Shown: positions 27,247 to 37,363, counted from the stretch's first letter. The stretch: 64,000 nt of DNA from Cereibacter azotoformans (GCA_017599285.1 JAGFXX010000001.1:3033397-3097396), one strand, 5' to 3'. Notes: generated from the sequence alone by a model not told the origin. Made by a program: numbers and translations.

Positions 27247-28155
27247 ATGTCAGAGCCTGCGCAGGAATACCGGCTCGTGTTGGTGACCGGCCCTTCGGGA
27301 GCGGGTCGCACGACGGCGGTCAATGCGCTCGAGGACATGGGCTACGAGGTCATCGACAACCTGCCCCTCTCCTTCGTTCCCCGACTGATCGAAGGGCCCG
27401 CAATCGGGCCGCCGATCGCGCTGGGGCTTGACGTGCGCAACCGCGACTTCAACGCCACCGCCCTGATCGAGCTGATCGACGGGCTGACGCAGGATGCCCG
27501 CGTCCAGCTCGAGGTGCTCTATGTGGACTGCTCCGCCTCGGAGCTGATCCGCCGTTACAGCCAGACGCGGCGGCGGCATCCGCTCGCCCCGGCGGAAACG
27601 CCGGCCGAAGGGGTGGAGCGCGAGATCGACCTGCTCGCGCCCGTTCGCGCGCGCGCCGACCACCTGATCGACACCTCCGAGATGTCGCCCCACGACCTCA
27701 AGGCCGAGCTGGCCCGCTGGTTCGATCGGGGTGCGGCAACCCGTCTTGCGGTATCGGTGCAGTCCTTCTCCTACAAGCGGGGCGTTCCGCGGGGGGTGGA
27801 CATGATCTTTGACTGCCGGTTTCTGAGAAATCCCTACTGGGTCGAAAGCCTGCGCGCGCTCGACGGGCGAGATGCCGCCGTTGAGGACTACATCCGCTCG
27901 GATCCGCGTTTCGCCCCGTTCCTCGAGAAGCTGCGCGAGCTTGTCCTGTTCCTGCTGCCGGCGCAGCTTGAGGAGGGAAAGGCGCATCTCTCCATCGGCT
28001 TCGGCTGCACGGGCGGGCAGCACCGCTCGGTTGCGGTGGCCGAGATCCTGGGCAAGGCGCTTGCGGAGGCCGGCTGGCCGGTGTCAAAACGGCACAGGGA
28101 ACTGGAACGCAGGGCAGCCGCGGTGCTCCCCACGCATCAGGGTGAGAAGGCGTGA
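27247..28155 (+). CDS. rapZ: RapZ-type nucleotide-binding protein
   Basis: RapZ (YvcJ/YhbJ) proteins bind nucleotides and, in E. coli, control glmS through small RNAs. The 302 residues begin [20 protein letters not shown] followed by [20 protein letters not shown], and have [55 protein letters not shown] and [15 protein letters not shown], which is the C-terminal binding site. The P-loop Lys is replaced by Arg (GPSGAGRTT). I use the ATG at 27247; a TTG at 27238 is in frame. Its stop overlaps the EIIA start. In alphaproteobacteria the gene is almost always between hprK and the EIIA gene, and its RNA target is unknown. Confidence 0.92.
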   Translation: MSEPAQEYRLVLVTGPSGAGRTTAVNALEDMGYEVIDNLPLSFVPRLIEGPAIGPPIALGLDVRNRDFNATALIELIDGLTQDARVQLEVLYVDCSASELIRRYSQTRRRHPLAPAETPAEGVEREIDLLAPVRARADHLIDTSEMSPHDLKAELARWFDRGAATRLAVSVQSFSYKRGVPRGVDMIFDCRFLRNPYWVESLRALDGRDAAVEDYIRSDPRFAPFLEKLRELVLFLLPAQLEEGKAHLSIGFGCTGGQHRSVAVAEILGKALAEAGWPVSKRHRELERRAAAVLPTHQGEKA

Positions 28156-28550
28156 TCGGTATCGTCATCGTTGCGCACGGCGGTCTGGCCAGGGAGTATC
28201 TCGCGGCGGTCGAGCATGTGGTGGGCAAGCAGGAGGCGATGGCCGCCATCGCGATCGAGGACGATCATGACCGCGCCGCAAAGCAGGCCGAGATCAGCGC
28301 CGCCGCCCGCTCGGTCGATCGGGGGGCGGGCGTGGTCGTGGTGACGGACATGTTCGGCGGCTCGCCCTCGAATCTGTCGCTGCCGGCCTGCACCGCCCGT
28401 GACCGGCGGATCATCTACGGCGCCAACCTGCCCATGCTCATCAAACTGGCGAAGTCGCGCGAGCTGGCCGTGCCCGAGGCGGTGGCGCTGGCGCTGGATG
28501 CGGGCCGGAAATACATCAACAGCCTCGATCTTGGCGGCGGGATGGAATGA
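28152..28550 (+). CDS. PTS mannose-family EIIA component
   Basis: This 132-residue protein has the EIIA-Man fold: [20 protein letters not shown] with phosphoacceptor His9, then [36 protein letters not shown] and a C-terminal helix. It carries no IIB, IIC or IID partner in this region, so it most likely takes phosphate from HPr for regulation instead of sugar transport, as described for the Man-type EIIA of other alphaproteobacteria. It starts with GTG in an overlap with the rapZ stop and overlaps the HPr gene by four bases at its end. Confidence 0.92.
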   Translation: MIGIVIVAHGGLAREYLAAVEHVVGKQEAMAAIAIEDDHDRAAKQAEISAAARSVDRGAGVVVVTDMFGGSPSNLSLPACTARDRRIIYGANLPMLIKLAKSRELAVPEAVALALDAGRKYINSLDLGGGME

Positions 28551-28816
28551 TTGAACGCGAACTTCTGATTGTGAATGAAAAGGGCCTGCACGCGCGGGCC
28601 TCGGCGAAGTTCGTCGAGGTGGTCGAGCGGCATGACGCGCAGGCCGAGGTGTCCAAGGACGGCATGGTGGTGTCGGGGGACTCCATCATGGGGCTCCTGA
28701 TGCTCGCCGCGTCGCGCGGGACCTCGATCCGGGTCAAGACCATGGGGACCGAGGCCGCCGCTCTGGCCGATGCGCTTTCGACGCTGGTCGCGGACCGCTT
28801 CGGCGAGGATATGTAG
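28547..28816 (+). CDS. ptsH: Phosphocarrier protein HPr
   Basis: HPr relays phosphate between PTS proteins. The 89-residue protein has His15 in EKGLHARASAKF, phosphorylated by enzyme I, and Ser46 in VVSGDSIMGLLMLAASRG, the target of HprK. Both regulatory residues are therefore present and the kinase lies two genes upstream. ATGA overlap with the EIIA gene shows tight coupling. No enzyme I gene occurs in the window; the donor (EI or EINtr) must be encoded elsewhere. Confidence 0.96.
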   Translation: MIERELLIVNEKGLHARASAKFVEVVERHDAQAEVSKDGMVVSGDSIMGLLMLAASRGTSIRVKTMGTEAAALADALSTLVADRFGEDM

Positions 28817-28828
28817 CCGGGCGGCGGA

Positions 28829-29704
28829 TCAGCGCGTCGGCACCGGCGTTTCGCCCCGATAGTCGTAGAACCCCCGGTCGGTCTTGCGGCCGAGCCAGCC
28901 GGCCTCGACATATTTCACCAGAAGCGGGCAGGGCCGGTATTTCGTATCCGCAAGCCCGTCGTGCAGGACGTTCATGATGGCCAGGCAGGTGTCGAGCCCG
29001 ATGAAATCGGCCAGCTCCAGCGGCCCCATCGGATGGTTCGCCCCGAGCTTCATCGACTCATCGATCGATCGGACCGAGCCCACCCCTTCATAGAGCGTAT
29101 AGACCGCCTCGTTGATCATCGGCATCAGGATGCGGTTGACGATGAAGGCCGGGAAGTCCTCGGCGCTGGCGGCGGTCTTGCCGAGGCTCTGCACCACCTT
29201 CAGCAGCGCCTGATAGGTCGGATCGTCGGTCGCAATGCCCCGGATCAGCTCGACGAGCTGCATGACCGGCACGGGGTTCATGAAGTGGAAGCCCATGAAC
29301 TTCTCGGGCCGATCCGTGCGCGAGGCCAGCCGCGTGATCGAGATCGAGGAGGTGTTCGAGGTCAGGATCGTGTGCGGCAGCAGGTGGGGCACCAGATCCT
29401 CGAAGATCGCCTGCTTGACCGTCTCTCGCTCGGTCGCGGCCTCGATCACGAGATCGCTTTTCGCGATGTCGGTGAGGGTCAGCGTGGTGCGGATGCGCGA
29501 GAGGGCGGCGGTCTTTTCTTCCTCGGTGATCTTTCCGCGCGAGACCTGCCGCTCCATGTTGCGGCCGATGATCGAGAGGGCCTTGTTCAGACCTTCGGCG
29601 CTGATGTCGTTCAGCAGAACGTCGTAACCGGCCAGCGAGAAGACATGCGCGATGCCGCTGCCCATCTGTCCCGCGCCAACGACGCCGACCTTGCGGATCT
29701 CCAT
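28829..29704 (-). CDS. 3-hydroxybutyryl-CoA dehydrogenase
   Basis: This 291-residue NAD(P)-dependent enzyme interconverts acetoacetyl-CoA and 3-hydroxybutyryl-CoA. The Rossmann motif is VGVVGAGQMGSGIAHVFSLA at 6-25. The catalytic centre is SNTSSISIT followed by PEKFMGFHFMNPVPVMQLVE with His140 and the partner Glu150. The C-terminal dimer domain has FIVNRILMPMINEAVYTLYE and MGPLELADFIGLDTCLAIM. I start at the ATG at 29704, behind GGAGGG; an ATG at 29779 adds no family sequence. The NAD/NADP preference cannot be told. It could serve ethylmalonyl-CoA pathway input or PHB turnover. It converges with the HPr gene. Confidence 0.92.
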   Translation of the reverse strand: MEIRKVGVVGAGQMGSGIAHVFSLAGYDVLLNDISAEGLNKALSIIGRNMERQVSRGKITEEEKTAALSRIRTTLTLTDIAKSDLVIEAATERETVKQAIFEDLVPHLLPHTILTSNTSSISITRLASRTDRPEKFMGFHFMNPVPVMQLVELIRGIATDDPTYQALLKVVQSLGKTAASAEDFPAFIVNRILMPMINEAVYTLYEGVGSVRSIDESMKLGANHPMGPLELADFIGLDTCLAIMNVLHDGLADTKYRPCPLLVKYVEAGWLGRKTDRGFYDYRGETPVPTR

Positions 29705-29872
29705 GATGTCCCTCCTGCTGACCCGGGCGAACAATAGGCGCGGTGCCGCGGCGCACGCAAGGGCGGCGCCGGTCCGCAAGCTGGTGAAACTTCGCGTCGA
29801 ATGCAGCTCTTAGGCATTTGGCAACGCGTCGCCGCCATCCTTGCGGGTGGGTGAACTATCAAGGTGGGTGTC

Positions 29873-30697
29873 ATGGCGTTCGCATATCAGGGCGAAGGCG
29901 CGCTGGACTATTTTCCGTGCCGGTATGGCGCGTCGAAACTGCTGTTCCGTGGGCCGCGTCGAAGTCTGGAAGGGAGCTTTTGTGCCGTTCTCGGGGGGAC
30001 CGAGACCTACGGGAAATTCGTGCCGCGGCCCTTTCCCGATCTGCTGGAGGAGGCGACGGGGCTGCGCATGGTCAACCTTGGCTGCATGAACGCCGGGATC
30101 GACGTCTTTCTGAACGACCCGACGGTGGTGCAGATCGCCAGTCGGTCGTCGCTCGCCATCGTTCAGGTGGTGGGCGCGGCGAACCTGACGAACCGGCTCT
30201 ACGCGGTGCATCCTCGGCGGAACGATCGGTTCCTGTCGGCCTCGGCGGTGCTGCAGGCCATGTATCGCGAGGTGGACTTCGCCGATTTCTCCTTTACCCG
30301 GCACATGATGCAGACGCTTCACGCCGTCTCTCCGGGCAAGTTCGAGCAGGTGGCGGCCGAGTTGCGGGCGGCATGGGTGGCCCGGATGCACACGCTTCTG
30401 GGTCGGATCACCGCGCCCACCCTGCTTCTGTGGATCGCCAACCATGCTCCGCCGCACGGTCAGCCCCTGACGCCGGATGTCTCGCCGCTGCTGATCGACG
30501 CCGACATGATCGCGGCGGTGCGGCCCCATGCGACGCATTACCTCGAGGTGGTCACCTCGCCCGAGGCCGGCGCCGCAGGCACGGCGGGGATGCGCTTTCC
30601 GCCCCTCGATGCGGCCGTTGCGGCCGAGGTGCCGGGGCTCGCGGTCCATGCCGAGGTGGCGGCGGCGCTCGCCCCGGTTCTGATGCGGCTGATATGA
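29873..30697 (+). CDS. DUF6473 family protein
   Basis: The 274-residue protein begins [20 protein letters not shown] and continues [34 protein letters not shown] and [17 protein letters not shown]. This is a distinctive family restricted, to my knowledge, to Rhodobacterales and their relatives. The GGTETYGKF and [13 protein letters not shown] segments are reminiscent of an SGNH-like or glycan-related fold, but I do not recognise catalytic residues with certainty. The last 80 residues are less ordered. I chose the ATG at 29873, with AAGGTGG upstream, over the GTG at 29864. No signal peptide is visible, and the function is unknown. Confidence 0.65.
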   Translation: MAFAYQGEGALDYFPCRYGASKLLFRGPRRSLEGSFCAVLGGTETYGKFVPRPFPDLLEEATGLRMVNLGCMNAGIDVFLNDPTVVQIASRSSLAIVQVVGAANLTNRLYAVHPRRNDRFLSASAVLQAMYREVDFADFSFTRHMMQTLHAVSPGKFEQVAAELRAAWVARMHTLLGRITAPTLLLWIANHAPPHGQPLTPDVSPLLIDADMIAAVRPHATHYLEVVTSPEAGAAGTAGMRFPPLDAAVAAEVPGLAVHAEVAAALAPVLMRLI

Positions 30698-30700
30698 AAC

Positions 30701-30720
30701 GGGCGCCCCTTGGGGCGCCC
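30701..30720. terminator. Bidirectional hairpin between DUF6473 gene and etfA
   Basis: GGGCGCCCC at 30701-30709 pairs perfectly with GGGGCGCCC at 30712-30720 across a two-base gap, three bases after the DUF6473 stop and 25 bases before the convergent etfA end. There is no clear T-run on either side, so it may end both transcripts imperfectly. Confidence 0.6.
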
Positions 30721-30745
30721 GCCGACAGCTCCGGTTCCGCGAGGG

Positions 30746-31672
30746 TCAGAGTTTGCCGGTCAGTTCCGGCACGAGGGTGAAGAGGTCGCCCACGAGTCCG
30801 TAGTCGGCCACCTGGAAGATCGGGGCCTCCTCGTCCTTGTTGATGGCGACGATGACCTTCGAGTCCTTCATCCCCGCGAGGTGCTGGATCGCGCCCGAGA
30901 TGCCGACCGCAATGTAAAGCTGGGGCGCCACGACCTTGCCGGTCTGGCCCACCTGCCAGTCGTTCGGCGCATAGCCCGAGTCGACCGCCGCCCGCGAGGC
31001 ACCGACCGCCGCGCCGAGCTTGTCGGCCAACTGCTCGATCATGGCGAAGTTCTCTTCCGAACCGATGCCGCGACCGCCCGAGACCACGATCCTGGCCGAG
31101 GTCAGCTCGGGGCGGTCCGAGGCCGCCACCTTGTCCTCGACCCACGACGACAGACCCTTGTCGCCGGTGGCCGCGATCGTCTCGACCGGGGCCGAGCCGC
31201 CCTTGCCGGTGGCCTCGAAGGTCGCCGTCCGCACGGTGGCGACCTTGGTTGCGTCCGCGCTCTTGACCGTCTGGACCGCGTTGCCGGCGTAGATCGGGCG
31301 CTCGAACGTGTCGGCATCCACGACCGCCGTGATCTCCGAGATCACCATCACGTCGAGCAGGGCGGCCACCCGCGGCATCACGTTCTTGGCGGCCGAGGTG
31401 GCCGGGGCCAGAATGTGGCTGTAGGAGGGGGCGAGGCTCAGGATCAGGTCGGCGAGCGGCTCGGCCAGACCATTGCCATAGGCCGCATCATCGGCCGCCA
31501 GCACCTTGGCCACGCCCTCGAACGACGCGGCTTCGGCGGCCGCCCCGTCCACGCCGGTTCCCGCGACGAGCACCGTCACGTCGCCCAGGGCCCTGGCCGC
31601 GCTCAGGGCCTTGGCGGTCGAGTCCGCGCCCAGCGTGCCGCCGGTCACTTCGGCAATCAGGAGAACGGCCAT
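30746..31672 (-). CDS. etfA: Electron transfer flavoprotein alpha subunit
   Basis: EtfA with EtfB accepts electrons from acyl-CoA dehydrogenases and passes them to ETF-quinone oxidoreductase. The 308 residues start [20 protein letters not shown]. The FAD-binding C-terminal domain contains [60 protein letters not shown] and [20 protein letters not shown]. All are standard. Its ATG overlaps the last base of the etfB stop. It is likely to serve methylsuccinyl-CoA dehydrogenase as well as beta-oxidation enzymes. Confidence 0.97.
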   Translation of the reverse strand: MAVLLIAEVTGGTLGADSTAKALSAARALGDVTVLVAGTGVDGAAAEAASFEGVAKVLAADDAAYGNGLAEPLADLILSLAPSYSHILAPATSAAKNVMPRVAALLDVMVISEITAVVDADTFERPIYAGNAVQTVKSADATKVATVRTATFEATGKGGSAPVETIAATGDKGLSSWVEDKVAASDRPELTSARIVVSGGRGIGSEENFAMIEQLADKLGAAVGASRAAVDSGYAPNDWQVGQTGKVVAPQLYIAVGISGAIQHLAGMKDSKVIVAINKDEEAPIFQVADYGLVGDLFTLVPELTGKL

Positions 31673-32433
31673 CAGATCACCCCCGCTTCGTCTTTCAGTT
31701 TCACGATCAGCTCATCCACCGAGCCGACCTTGACCCCCGCCTTGCGCCCGGCCGGCTCCGAGGTCTTCACCACGGTCAGCCGCGGCGTCACGTCCACGCC
31801 GAAGTCGGCCGCGCTCTTTTCCTCGAGCGGTTTTTTCTTGGCCTTCATGATGTTGGGAAGCGACGCATAGCGCGGCTCGTTCATCCGCAGGTCCACGGTG
31901 ACGATGGTGGGCATCGTGACCCGGATCGTCTGCATGCCGCCGTCCACCTCGCGGGTGACGATGGCCGCGTCGCCCTCGATCGCGAGGTCCGAGGCGAAGG
32001 TGGCCTGGCTCCAGCCAAGCAGCGCGGACAGCATCTGGCCGGTGGCGTTCATGTCATTGTCGATGGCCTGCTTGCCGCAGATCACGAGGCCGGGCTGTTC
32101 GGCCTCGACCACGCCCTTGAGGATCTTGGCCACCGCCAGCGGCTCGATGTCCTGATGGACGTCCGAGGCCGCCTCGACGAGGATCGCGCGGTCGGCGCCC
32201 ATCGCGAGCGCCGTGCGCAGCGTCTCCTGCGCCTGTTTGACGCCGATCGAGACAACCACCACTTCGGTCGCCGTGCCGGCCTCGCGCAGACGGATCGCCG
32301 CTTCGACCGCGATTTCGTCGAACGGGTTCATCGACATCTTCACGTTCGCAAGATCGACCCCGCTTCCGTCCGCCTTCACGCGGACCTTCACGTTGTAGTC
32401 GATCACGCGCTTGACAGGCACCAGAACCTTCAT
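31672..32433 (-). CDS. etfB: Electron transfer flavoprotein beta subunit
   Basis: This 253-residue partner of EtfA binds AMP. The start [20 protein letters not shown] is typical. [60 protein letters not shown] and the family signature [20 protein letters not shown] followed by [11 protein letters not shown] are all present. I chose the ATG at 32433 over the one at 32442 because of the normal family start and GGGAG about 11 bases upstream. It is the first gene of the etfBA unit. Confidence 0.97.
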   Translation of the reverse strand: MKVLVPVKRVIDYNVKVRVKADGSGVDLANVKMSMNPFDEIAVEAAIRLREAGTATEVVVVSIGVKQAQETLRTALAMGADRAILVEAASDVHQDIEPLAVAKILKGVVEAEQPGLVICGKQAIDNDMNATGQMLSALLGWSQATFASDLAIEGDAAIVTREVDGGMQTIRVTMPTIVTVDLRMNEPRYASLPNIMKAKKKPLEEKSAADFGVDVTPRLTVVKTSEPAGRKAGVKVGSVDELIVKLKDEAGVI

Positions 32434-32563
32434 CAGTGGCAATCTCCCTTCTCATCCGCCCTCGCGGGCTAGCTCTCCGCAACTTTGTTAGCCGCATCGA
32501 TCCAGCGACAACAGATCAAAACCGACGATCGGACCGCGTCCGACGCCGCGTCCTCATGCGTCC

Positions 32564-33142
32564 TTATGCCTCACGCGTGAGGCCGGGAACCCACAGGACA
32601 TCGGAACGGCCGTCGTCATTGGCGATGCGGCCGGCCACGAAGAACCAGTCGGACAGCCGGTTCAGGTAGCGCAGCGCCTCGGGGTTGACCGATTCCACCG
32701 CGGCCAGTTCGACCACCTTGCGCTCCGCCCGCCGGCAGACCGTCCGGCAGAGATGGAGCTGTGCGGCCAGCGCCGTGCCGCCGGGCAGGATGAAGCTGCG
32801 CAGAGGCTCGAGCCGCGCGTTCATCGCGTCGATCTCGCGTTCGAGGCGGGCGACCTGCGCGGCGATGATGCGGAGCGGCGTGTAGTCCGCCTCGTGGTCG
32901 CGCTCCATCTCGGGGCGGCAGAGATCGGCGCCCAGATCGAAGAGGTCGTTCGAGATCCGGGCAAGCGCCGCCTGCAGCTCGCCCTCGGCATGGAGCCGGG
33001 CGAGGCCGACGGTGGCGTTGGTCTCGTCAACCGTACCGTAGGCGGTGACGCGGGACGAATGCTTGGCCACCCGCGCGCCGTTGCCCAGGGCGGTGTCGCC
33101 GGCGTCGCCGGTCCGCGTGTAGATCCTCGACAGGACAACCAT
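32564..33142 (-). CDS. Cob(I)yrinic acid a,c-diamide adenosyltransferase, PduO type
   Basis: This 192-residue enzyme transfers the adenosyl group of ATP to cob(I)alamin and so makes coenzyme B12. It begins with the ATP-binding motif SRIYTRTGDAGDTALGNGAR, then VTAYGTVDETNATVGLARL. The helical core has ISNDLFDLGADLC and FILPGGTALAAQLHLCRTVC RRAERK, and it ends with LNRLSDWFFVAGRIAN. All parts of the PduO fold are visible. Its product is the cofactor of methylmalonyl-CoA and ethylmalonyl-CoA mutases, both needed by the ethylmalonyl-CoA pathway. It begins immediately after the stop of the upstream twin-membrane gene. Confidence 0.95.
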   Translation of the reverse strand: MVVLSRIYTRTGDAGDTALGNGARVAKHSSRVTAYGTVDETNATVGLARLHAEGELQAALARISNDLFDLGADLCRPEMERDHEADYTPLRIIAAQVARLEREIDAMNARLEPLRSFILPGGTALAAQLHLCRTVCRRAERKVVELAAVESVNPEALRYLNRLSDWFFVAGRIANDDGRSDVLWVPGLTREA

Positions 33143-33352
33143 TCAGAAACCTCCGGTTTGGCGGAATGCGACGAAAAGCAGGATCAGGACGACGGCGATG
33201 GCCTGCGCGATGATGCGCCAGCGCATGAGCCGGTTGGAGTGCTTGCGATTGAACTCGCCTCCACGGGCAAAGCCGCCGATCCCGATCATCAGGATCACCA
33301 GCACCCCCAGCACGGCAAGGACGACGACGACGAACAGCGGGTCCTGCAGCAT
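33143..33352 (-). CDS. Twin-transmembrane protein, HIG1-like
   Basis: This 69-residue protein has two membrane helices, FVVVVLAVLGVLVILMIGIG and IIAQAIAVVLILLFVAF, joined by a basic loop GGEFNRKHSNRLMRWR. The loop and second helix resemble the HIG1 domain pattern (Q/I-x3-R/H-x-R-x3-Q), found in proteins associated with cytochrome c oxidase. Function in bacteria is not well known. Its stop codon directly abuts the start of the adenosyltransferase gene (TGAATG), so the two are co-translated. Confidence 0.75.
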   Translation of the reverse strand: MLQDPLFVVVVLAVLGVLVILMIGIGGFARGGEFNRKHSNRLMRWRIIAQAIAVVLILLFVAFRQTGGF

Positions 33353-33478
33353 GGCTTCCCTCTCGATTGCCGGCGTGATGTAGGCGCTCAGACGCGGAAA
33401 TCGACCTATTTGTGATGCGAGTTTTAGTGCGGGGGGCGGGGCAGACGCAAGCGGCCGATCCCGATCGGCGTGGCGCCC

Positions 33479-34294
33479 TCAGTTCCGCAGCACCCGGTCG
33501 AGCATCCGCGTGGGCAGCAGCCGGCGCAGGATCCAGGCGGTGCGGCTTGGCACCGTGATCCGGTAGCGTGCCCGCGGTGAGGGGCTTTCCAGCGCCAGCG
33601 CCAGTTGCGCGGTCACGGCCGAGGCCGGCAGTTGCCAGCGGTCCTCGCCGCCCTCGTAGAGCCGCCCGAGAAGCGAGCGGTACTGGTCGGCCCGCGCCGA
33701 GCCCCTCCAGTCGATCCACCGCTCGAAATGCGGGATCGAATTCTCGCGGATGCGCGAGGCGATGGGGCCGGGCTCGAGCAGGATCACCCGGATCGGCGTG
33801 TCGGCCATCTCGATCCGCAGCACGTCCGTCAGCCCCTCCATGGCGAACTTCGAGGCGACATAGGCGCCGCGCCACGGGTAGCCCACGAAACCGAGCACCG
33901 ACGAGCAGTTGACGATCCGCCCGTATCCCTGCCGCCGCATGATCGGGATCACCCGGCGGGTCAGGTCGTGCACGCCCACGATGTTGGTTTCCAGCACCGC
34001 CCGCAGCGCCTCGCGCGGGAGATCCTCGACCGCGCCGGGGCAGGCAAAGGCGCCGTTGTTGTAGAGCGCGTCGAGCGTGCCGCCGGTGCGCCGCGTGGCT
34101 TCCTCGACGGCCGAGGCAAGACTGTCGGGATCGTCATAGTCGAGCCGGAAGCTCTCGAGCCCTTCGACCCGGCGGGCCTCGCAATCCTCTTCCTTCCGGC
34201 AGGTCGCAAAGACCCGCCAGCCGCGCGCCTTCAGGCCGTGGGCCGCGTCGAGGCCGATGCCCGAGGAACAGCCGGTGATCAGTACGCTTTTCAT
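33479..34294 (-). CDS. Short-chain dehydrogenase/reductase
   Basis: This 271-residue SDR has MKSVLITGCSSGIGLDAAHG as the cofactor motif (TGxxxGIG at about 7-14), LYNNGAFACPGAVEDLP at the NNAG position with Gly in place of Ala, and GRIVNCSSVLGFVGYPWRGA followed by YVASKFAMEGL, giving the Ser-Tyr-x3-Lys triad. The end VILLEPGPIASRIR and later helices are typical of classical SDRs that act on lipids or sterol-like alcohols, but the substrate is unknown. The ATG at 34294 was chosen because the Rossmann strand begins there; upstream codons are Arg/Pro-rich. It has no evident operon partner. Confidence 0.9.
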   Translation of the reverse strand: MKSVLITGCSSGIGLDAAHGLKARGWRVFATCRKEEDCEARRVEGLESFRLDYDDPDSLASAVEEATRRTGGTLDALYNNGAFACPGAVEDLPREALRAVLETNIVGVHDLTRRVIPIMRRQGYGRIVNCSSVLGFVGYPWRGAYVASKFAMEGLTDVLRIEMADTPIRVILLEPGPIASRIRENSIPHFERWIDWRGSARADQYRSLLGRLYEGGEDRWQLPASAVTAQLALALESPSPRARYRITVPSRTAWILRRLLPTRMLDRVLRN

Positions 34295-34382
34295 CCATCG
34301 GCCCCGCTCTGTGCAGCCCTCCTCTAGGCGAGAACGGTGCGGATGGCCACGGGTCTCGGGAGATGCCGGCGAGGGGCGGCGC

Positions 34383-34919
34383 CTACTGGGGCGCGGGCCT
34401 GAGGAAGCGGGTGGCCATGTAGCCTTCCAGCCCGTCGCCCTCGATGCGGATCGGGGCCCAGCCCTTCGCGTCCGAGGCAACGACGAGGACGGCCTCGCCC
34501 CGGGTCAGACGCCCGACGACCGGAAAGGCCGTCGAGGGGCCGCTGCGCACGTTGACGGCATCGGCCGTCACCAGCCGCACGTCGCCCCGCACCTCGAGGA
34601 TCTCGCGCGGGGCTGCGGGCATCGGCTGCGGGGTGGGTGCCCGACGCGCGGGCAGGGGCAAGACCTCCAGCCGGTCGCCGCGTGTCCGCAGGGTCGGAAG
34701 CGTCACGGGGTCGGGCGCGGACTGGGCTTCGGCCGCGACGGTGAGTGCCGGGCCCGTGCCGTCGAGGGAGGCCATCTCGACCGGCGTCACCAAGGGTTGG
34801 GGATCGGGCTCGAGGCGCGCCGCCGCCGCCAGCCCCGGCCGCATCTGGCCGCCGTCCCGGCCACCGATCAGCAGGACAAGGAAGAGGGTGCAGCAAAGAA
34901 GCAACGTCAGGCGCAGCAT
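34383..34919 (-). CDS. Exported SH3-domain protein
   Basis: This 178-residue protein begins MLRLTLLLCCTLFLVLLIGG, a signal anchor or uncleaved signal peptide. A proline-rich middle of about 90 residues follows, and then a bacterial SH3 domain near the C terminus (RLVTADAVNVRSGPSTAFPV, VGRLTRGEAVLVV, GWAPIRIEGDGLEGYMATRF). SH3 domains of this type bind cell-wall peptides. The protein is probably periplasmic. It is divergent from parC, whose start lies 132 bases away. Confidence 0.8.
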   Translation of the reverse strand: MLRLTLLLCCTLFLVLLIGGRDGGQMRPGLAAAARLEPDPQPLVTPVEMASLDGTGPALTVAAEAQSAPDPVTLPTLRTRGDRLEVLPLPARRAPTPQPMPAAPREILEVRGDVRLVTADAVNVRSGPSTAFPVVGRLTRGEAVLVVASDAKGWAPIRIEGDGLEGYMATRFLRPAPQ

Positions 34920-35051
34920 GGGAAATATCTCCGGGCTCAATCGGGGGACCGGGGCAATGGTCCCCTGCCGAACGAACATCTTTCCGCCGCGGCAGGTTCC
35001 CGTTTTCCTTTCCGTCTGGACCGGGGCCGCGGCCGGGACTAGACACGCGCC

Positions 35052-37355
35052 ATGACCGACACGCCCGAAGATCCGACCGAAGAGCCGCTCACGACCTCGG
35101 AACCGCTCCGCCGTGCCATCGGCGAGCGTTACCTGACCTATGCGCTCTCGACCATCATGCACCGCGCGCTGCCCGATGCGCGCGACGGGCTGAAGCCCGT
35201 CCACCGCCGCATCCTGTTCGCGATGCGCGAACTGCGCCTGACGCCGACGGGCGGCTTCCGCAAGTCGGCCAAGATCGCAGGCGACGTGATGGGCAACTAT
35301 CACCCGCACGGCGACGCCGCGATCTACGATGCGATGGCGCGGCTGGCGCAGGATTTCAACGTCCGTTATCCGCTGGTGGACGGGCAGGGGAACTTCGGCA
35401 ACATCGACGGGGACAACCCGGCCGCCAGCCGCTACACCGAGGCCCGCCTGACGCCCATCGCGGAACTGCTGATGGAAGGGCTGGCAGAGAACGCCGTCGA
35501 CTTCCGCCCGAACTATGACGGCACGCTGGAAGAGCCGATCGTCATGCCCGCGGCCTTTCCGCATCTGCTGGCCAACGGGGCCTCGGGGATCGCGGTGGGG
35601 ATGGCAACGAACATCCCGCCGCACAATCTGGACGAGCTGATCGAGGGTTGTCTTGCGATGATCCGCGATCCCGCCATCGCCGACGAGGCGCTGGTGGGCC
35701 TGATCCCCGGCCCCGACTTCCCCACAGGCGGCGTGATCGTCGAGCCGAAGGAGTCGATCCTCGAGGGCTACCGCACCGGCCGCGGCGCCTTCCGGCTGCG
35801 CGCGAAGTGGCAGACCGAGGATCTCGGTCGCGGCACCTGGCAGATCGTCGTGACCGAGATCCCCTATCAGGTGCAGAAGTCCAAGCTGATCGAGCGGCTG
35901 GCCGAGCTGATCCAGACCAAGAAGGTCCCTGCTCTGGCCGACGTCCGCGACGAAAGCGCCGACGACGTGCGCATCGTGCTGGAACCTCGTGCGCGGACGG
36001 TCGATCCCGAGATGCTGATGGGGATGCTCTTCCGGAACTCGGATCTGGAAGTCCGCTTCTCGATGAACATGAACGTGCTGATCGACGGGCGCACGCCCAA
36101 GGTCTGCTCGCTCAAGGAGGTGCTGCGCGCCTTCCTCGACCACCGCCGCGAGGTGCTGATCCGCCGCTCGGAGCACCGGATGGAAAAGATCGACCACCGG
36201 CTCGAGGTGCTGGGCGGGCTGATCGTGGCCTTCCTGAACCTCGACCGGGTGATCGACATCATCCGCTACGACGAAGAGCCCAAGCGGGCCCTGATGGCCG
36301 AGACCTGGGGACGCAAGTTCAAGCGCGCGACCTCGGAAAAGGACTATGTGGGGCCGGGCGCGGGGCCGGGAGAACTGACCGAGGTGCAGGCCGAGGCGAT
36401 CCTCAACATGCGCCTGCGCTCGTTGCGGCGGCTCGAGGAGATGGAGTTGCTGGCCGAACGCGACGCCCTGACCGCGGAACGGGCGGATCTGGCCGATCTG
36501 GTCGGGTCCGAGCCGCGGCAGTGGGAGCGGATCGGCGCGGATCTGGGCGAGATCCGCAAGCTCTTTGGCAAGTGGACCGTGGCGGGCGCCCGCCGGACCC
36601 AGTTCGCCGAGGCCGGCGAGGTCGAGGAAGTGCCGCTGGAGGCGATGATCGAGCGCGAGCCGATCACGGTGATCTGCTCGAAGATGGGCTGGATCCGGGC
36701 GATGAAGGGCCACCAGCCGCTCGGCTCGGAGGTGAAGTTCAAGGACGGCGACGGGCCGCGCTTCATGTTCCACGCCGAAACGACCGACCGGCTGCTGCTC
36801 GTGGGCTCGAACGGCAGGTTCTACACGTTAACCGGAGCGAGCCTGCCCGGCGGGCGCGGCATGGGCGAGCCGGTGCGGCTGATGGTCGATCTGCCGAACG
36901 AGGCCGAGATTGCCGATCTGATCATCTGGCGACCGGGCGAGAAGCTGCTGCTGGCGTCTTCGGCCGGGGACGGCTTCGTGGTTCCCTCGGAAGAGGTGCT
37001 GGCCCAGACGCGGGCCGGCAAGGCGGTGCTCTCGATGAAGGACGGCGTGACGACGGCCGTCTGCCGCCCGATCCGCGGCGATCACGTCGCGGTGGTGGGG
37101 CAGAACCGCAAGCTCCTCGTCTTCCCGCTGAGCGAGTTGCCCGAGATGGCGCGCGGGAAGGGCGTGCGGCTGCAGAAATACAAGGACGGCGGTCTCTCGG
37201 ATGCGATCACCTTCGAACTGGCGCGGGGGTTGAGCTGGAAGGATCCGGCCGGGCGCACCCGGACCGAGACCGACCTGGCCGAATGGACCGGCGCGCGAGC
37301 GGGCGCGGGCAAGATGGCGCCGCGCGGGTTCCCGCGCGACAACCGCTTCAACTAG
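35052..37355 (+). CDS. parC: DNA topoisomerase IV subunit A
   Basis: ParC cuts and rejoins DNA in topoisomerase IV, which decatenates daughter chromosomes. The 767-residue length and short C-terminal domain fit ParC better than GyrA. The N-terminal winged-helix region has [40 protein letters not shown] and the active-site Tyr128 in [10 protein letters not shown] coiled-coil segment and a beta-pinwheel of about five blades follow ([49 protein letters not shown]). The quinolone-site positions equal to E. coli Ser80 and Glu84 are Ala89 and Asp93. The gene stands alone; a strong hairpin lies just after its stop. Confidence 0.95.
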   Translation: MTDTPEDPTEEPLTTSEPLRRAIGERYLTYALSTIMHRALPDARDGLKPVHRRILFAMRELRLTPTGGFRKSAKIAGDVMGNYHPHGDAAIYDAMARLAQDFNVRYPLVDGQGNFGNIDGDNPAASRYTEARLTPIAELLMEGLAENAVDFRPNYDGTLEEPIVMPAAFPHLLANGASGIAVGMATNIPPHNLDELIEGCLAMIRDPAIADEALVGLIPGPDFPTGGVIVEPKESILEGYRTGRGAFRLRAKWQTEDLGRGTWQIVVTEIPYQVQKSKLIERLAELIQTKKVPALADVRDESADDVRIVLEPRARTVDPEMLMGMLFRNSDLEVRFSMNMNVLIDGRTPKVCSLKEVLRAFLDHRREVLIRRSEHRMEKIDHRLEVLGGLIVAFLNLDRVIDIIRYDEEPKRALMAETWGRKFKRATSEKDYVGPGAGPGELTEVQAEAILNMRLRSLRRLEEMELLAERDALTAERADLADLVGSEPRQWERIGADLGEIRKLFGKWTVAGARRTQFAEAGEVEEVPLEAMIEREPITVICSKMGWIRAMKGHQPLGSEVKFKDGDGPRFMFHAETTDRLLLVGSNGRFYTLTGASLPGGRGMGEPVRLMVDLPNEAEIADLIIWRPGEKLLLASSAGDGFVVPSEEVLAQTRAGKAVLSMKDGVTTAVCRPIRGDHVAVVGQNRKLLVFPLSELPEMARGKGVRLQKYKDGGLSDAITFELARGLSWKDPAGRTRTETDLAEWTGARAGAGKMAPRGFPRDNRFN

Positions 37356-37363
37356 GGCCGCCG

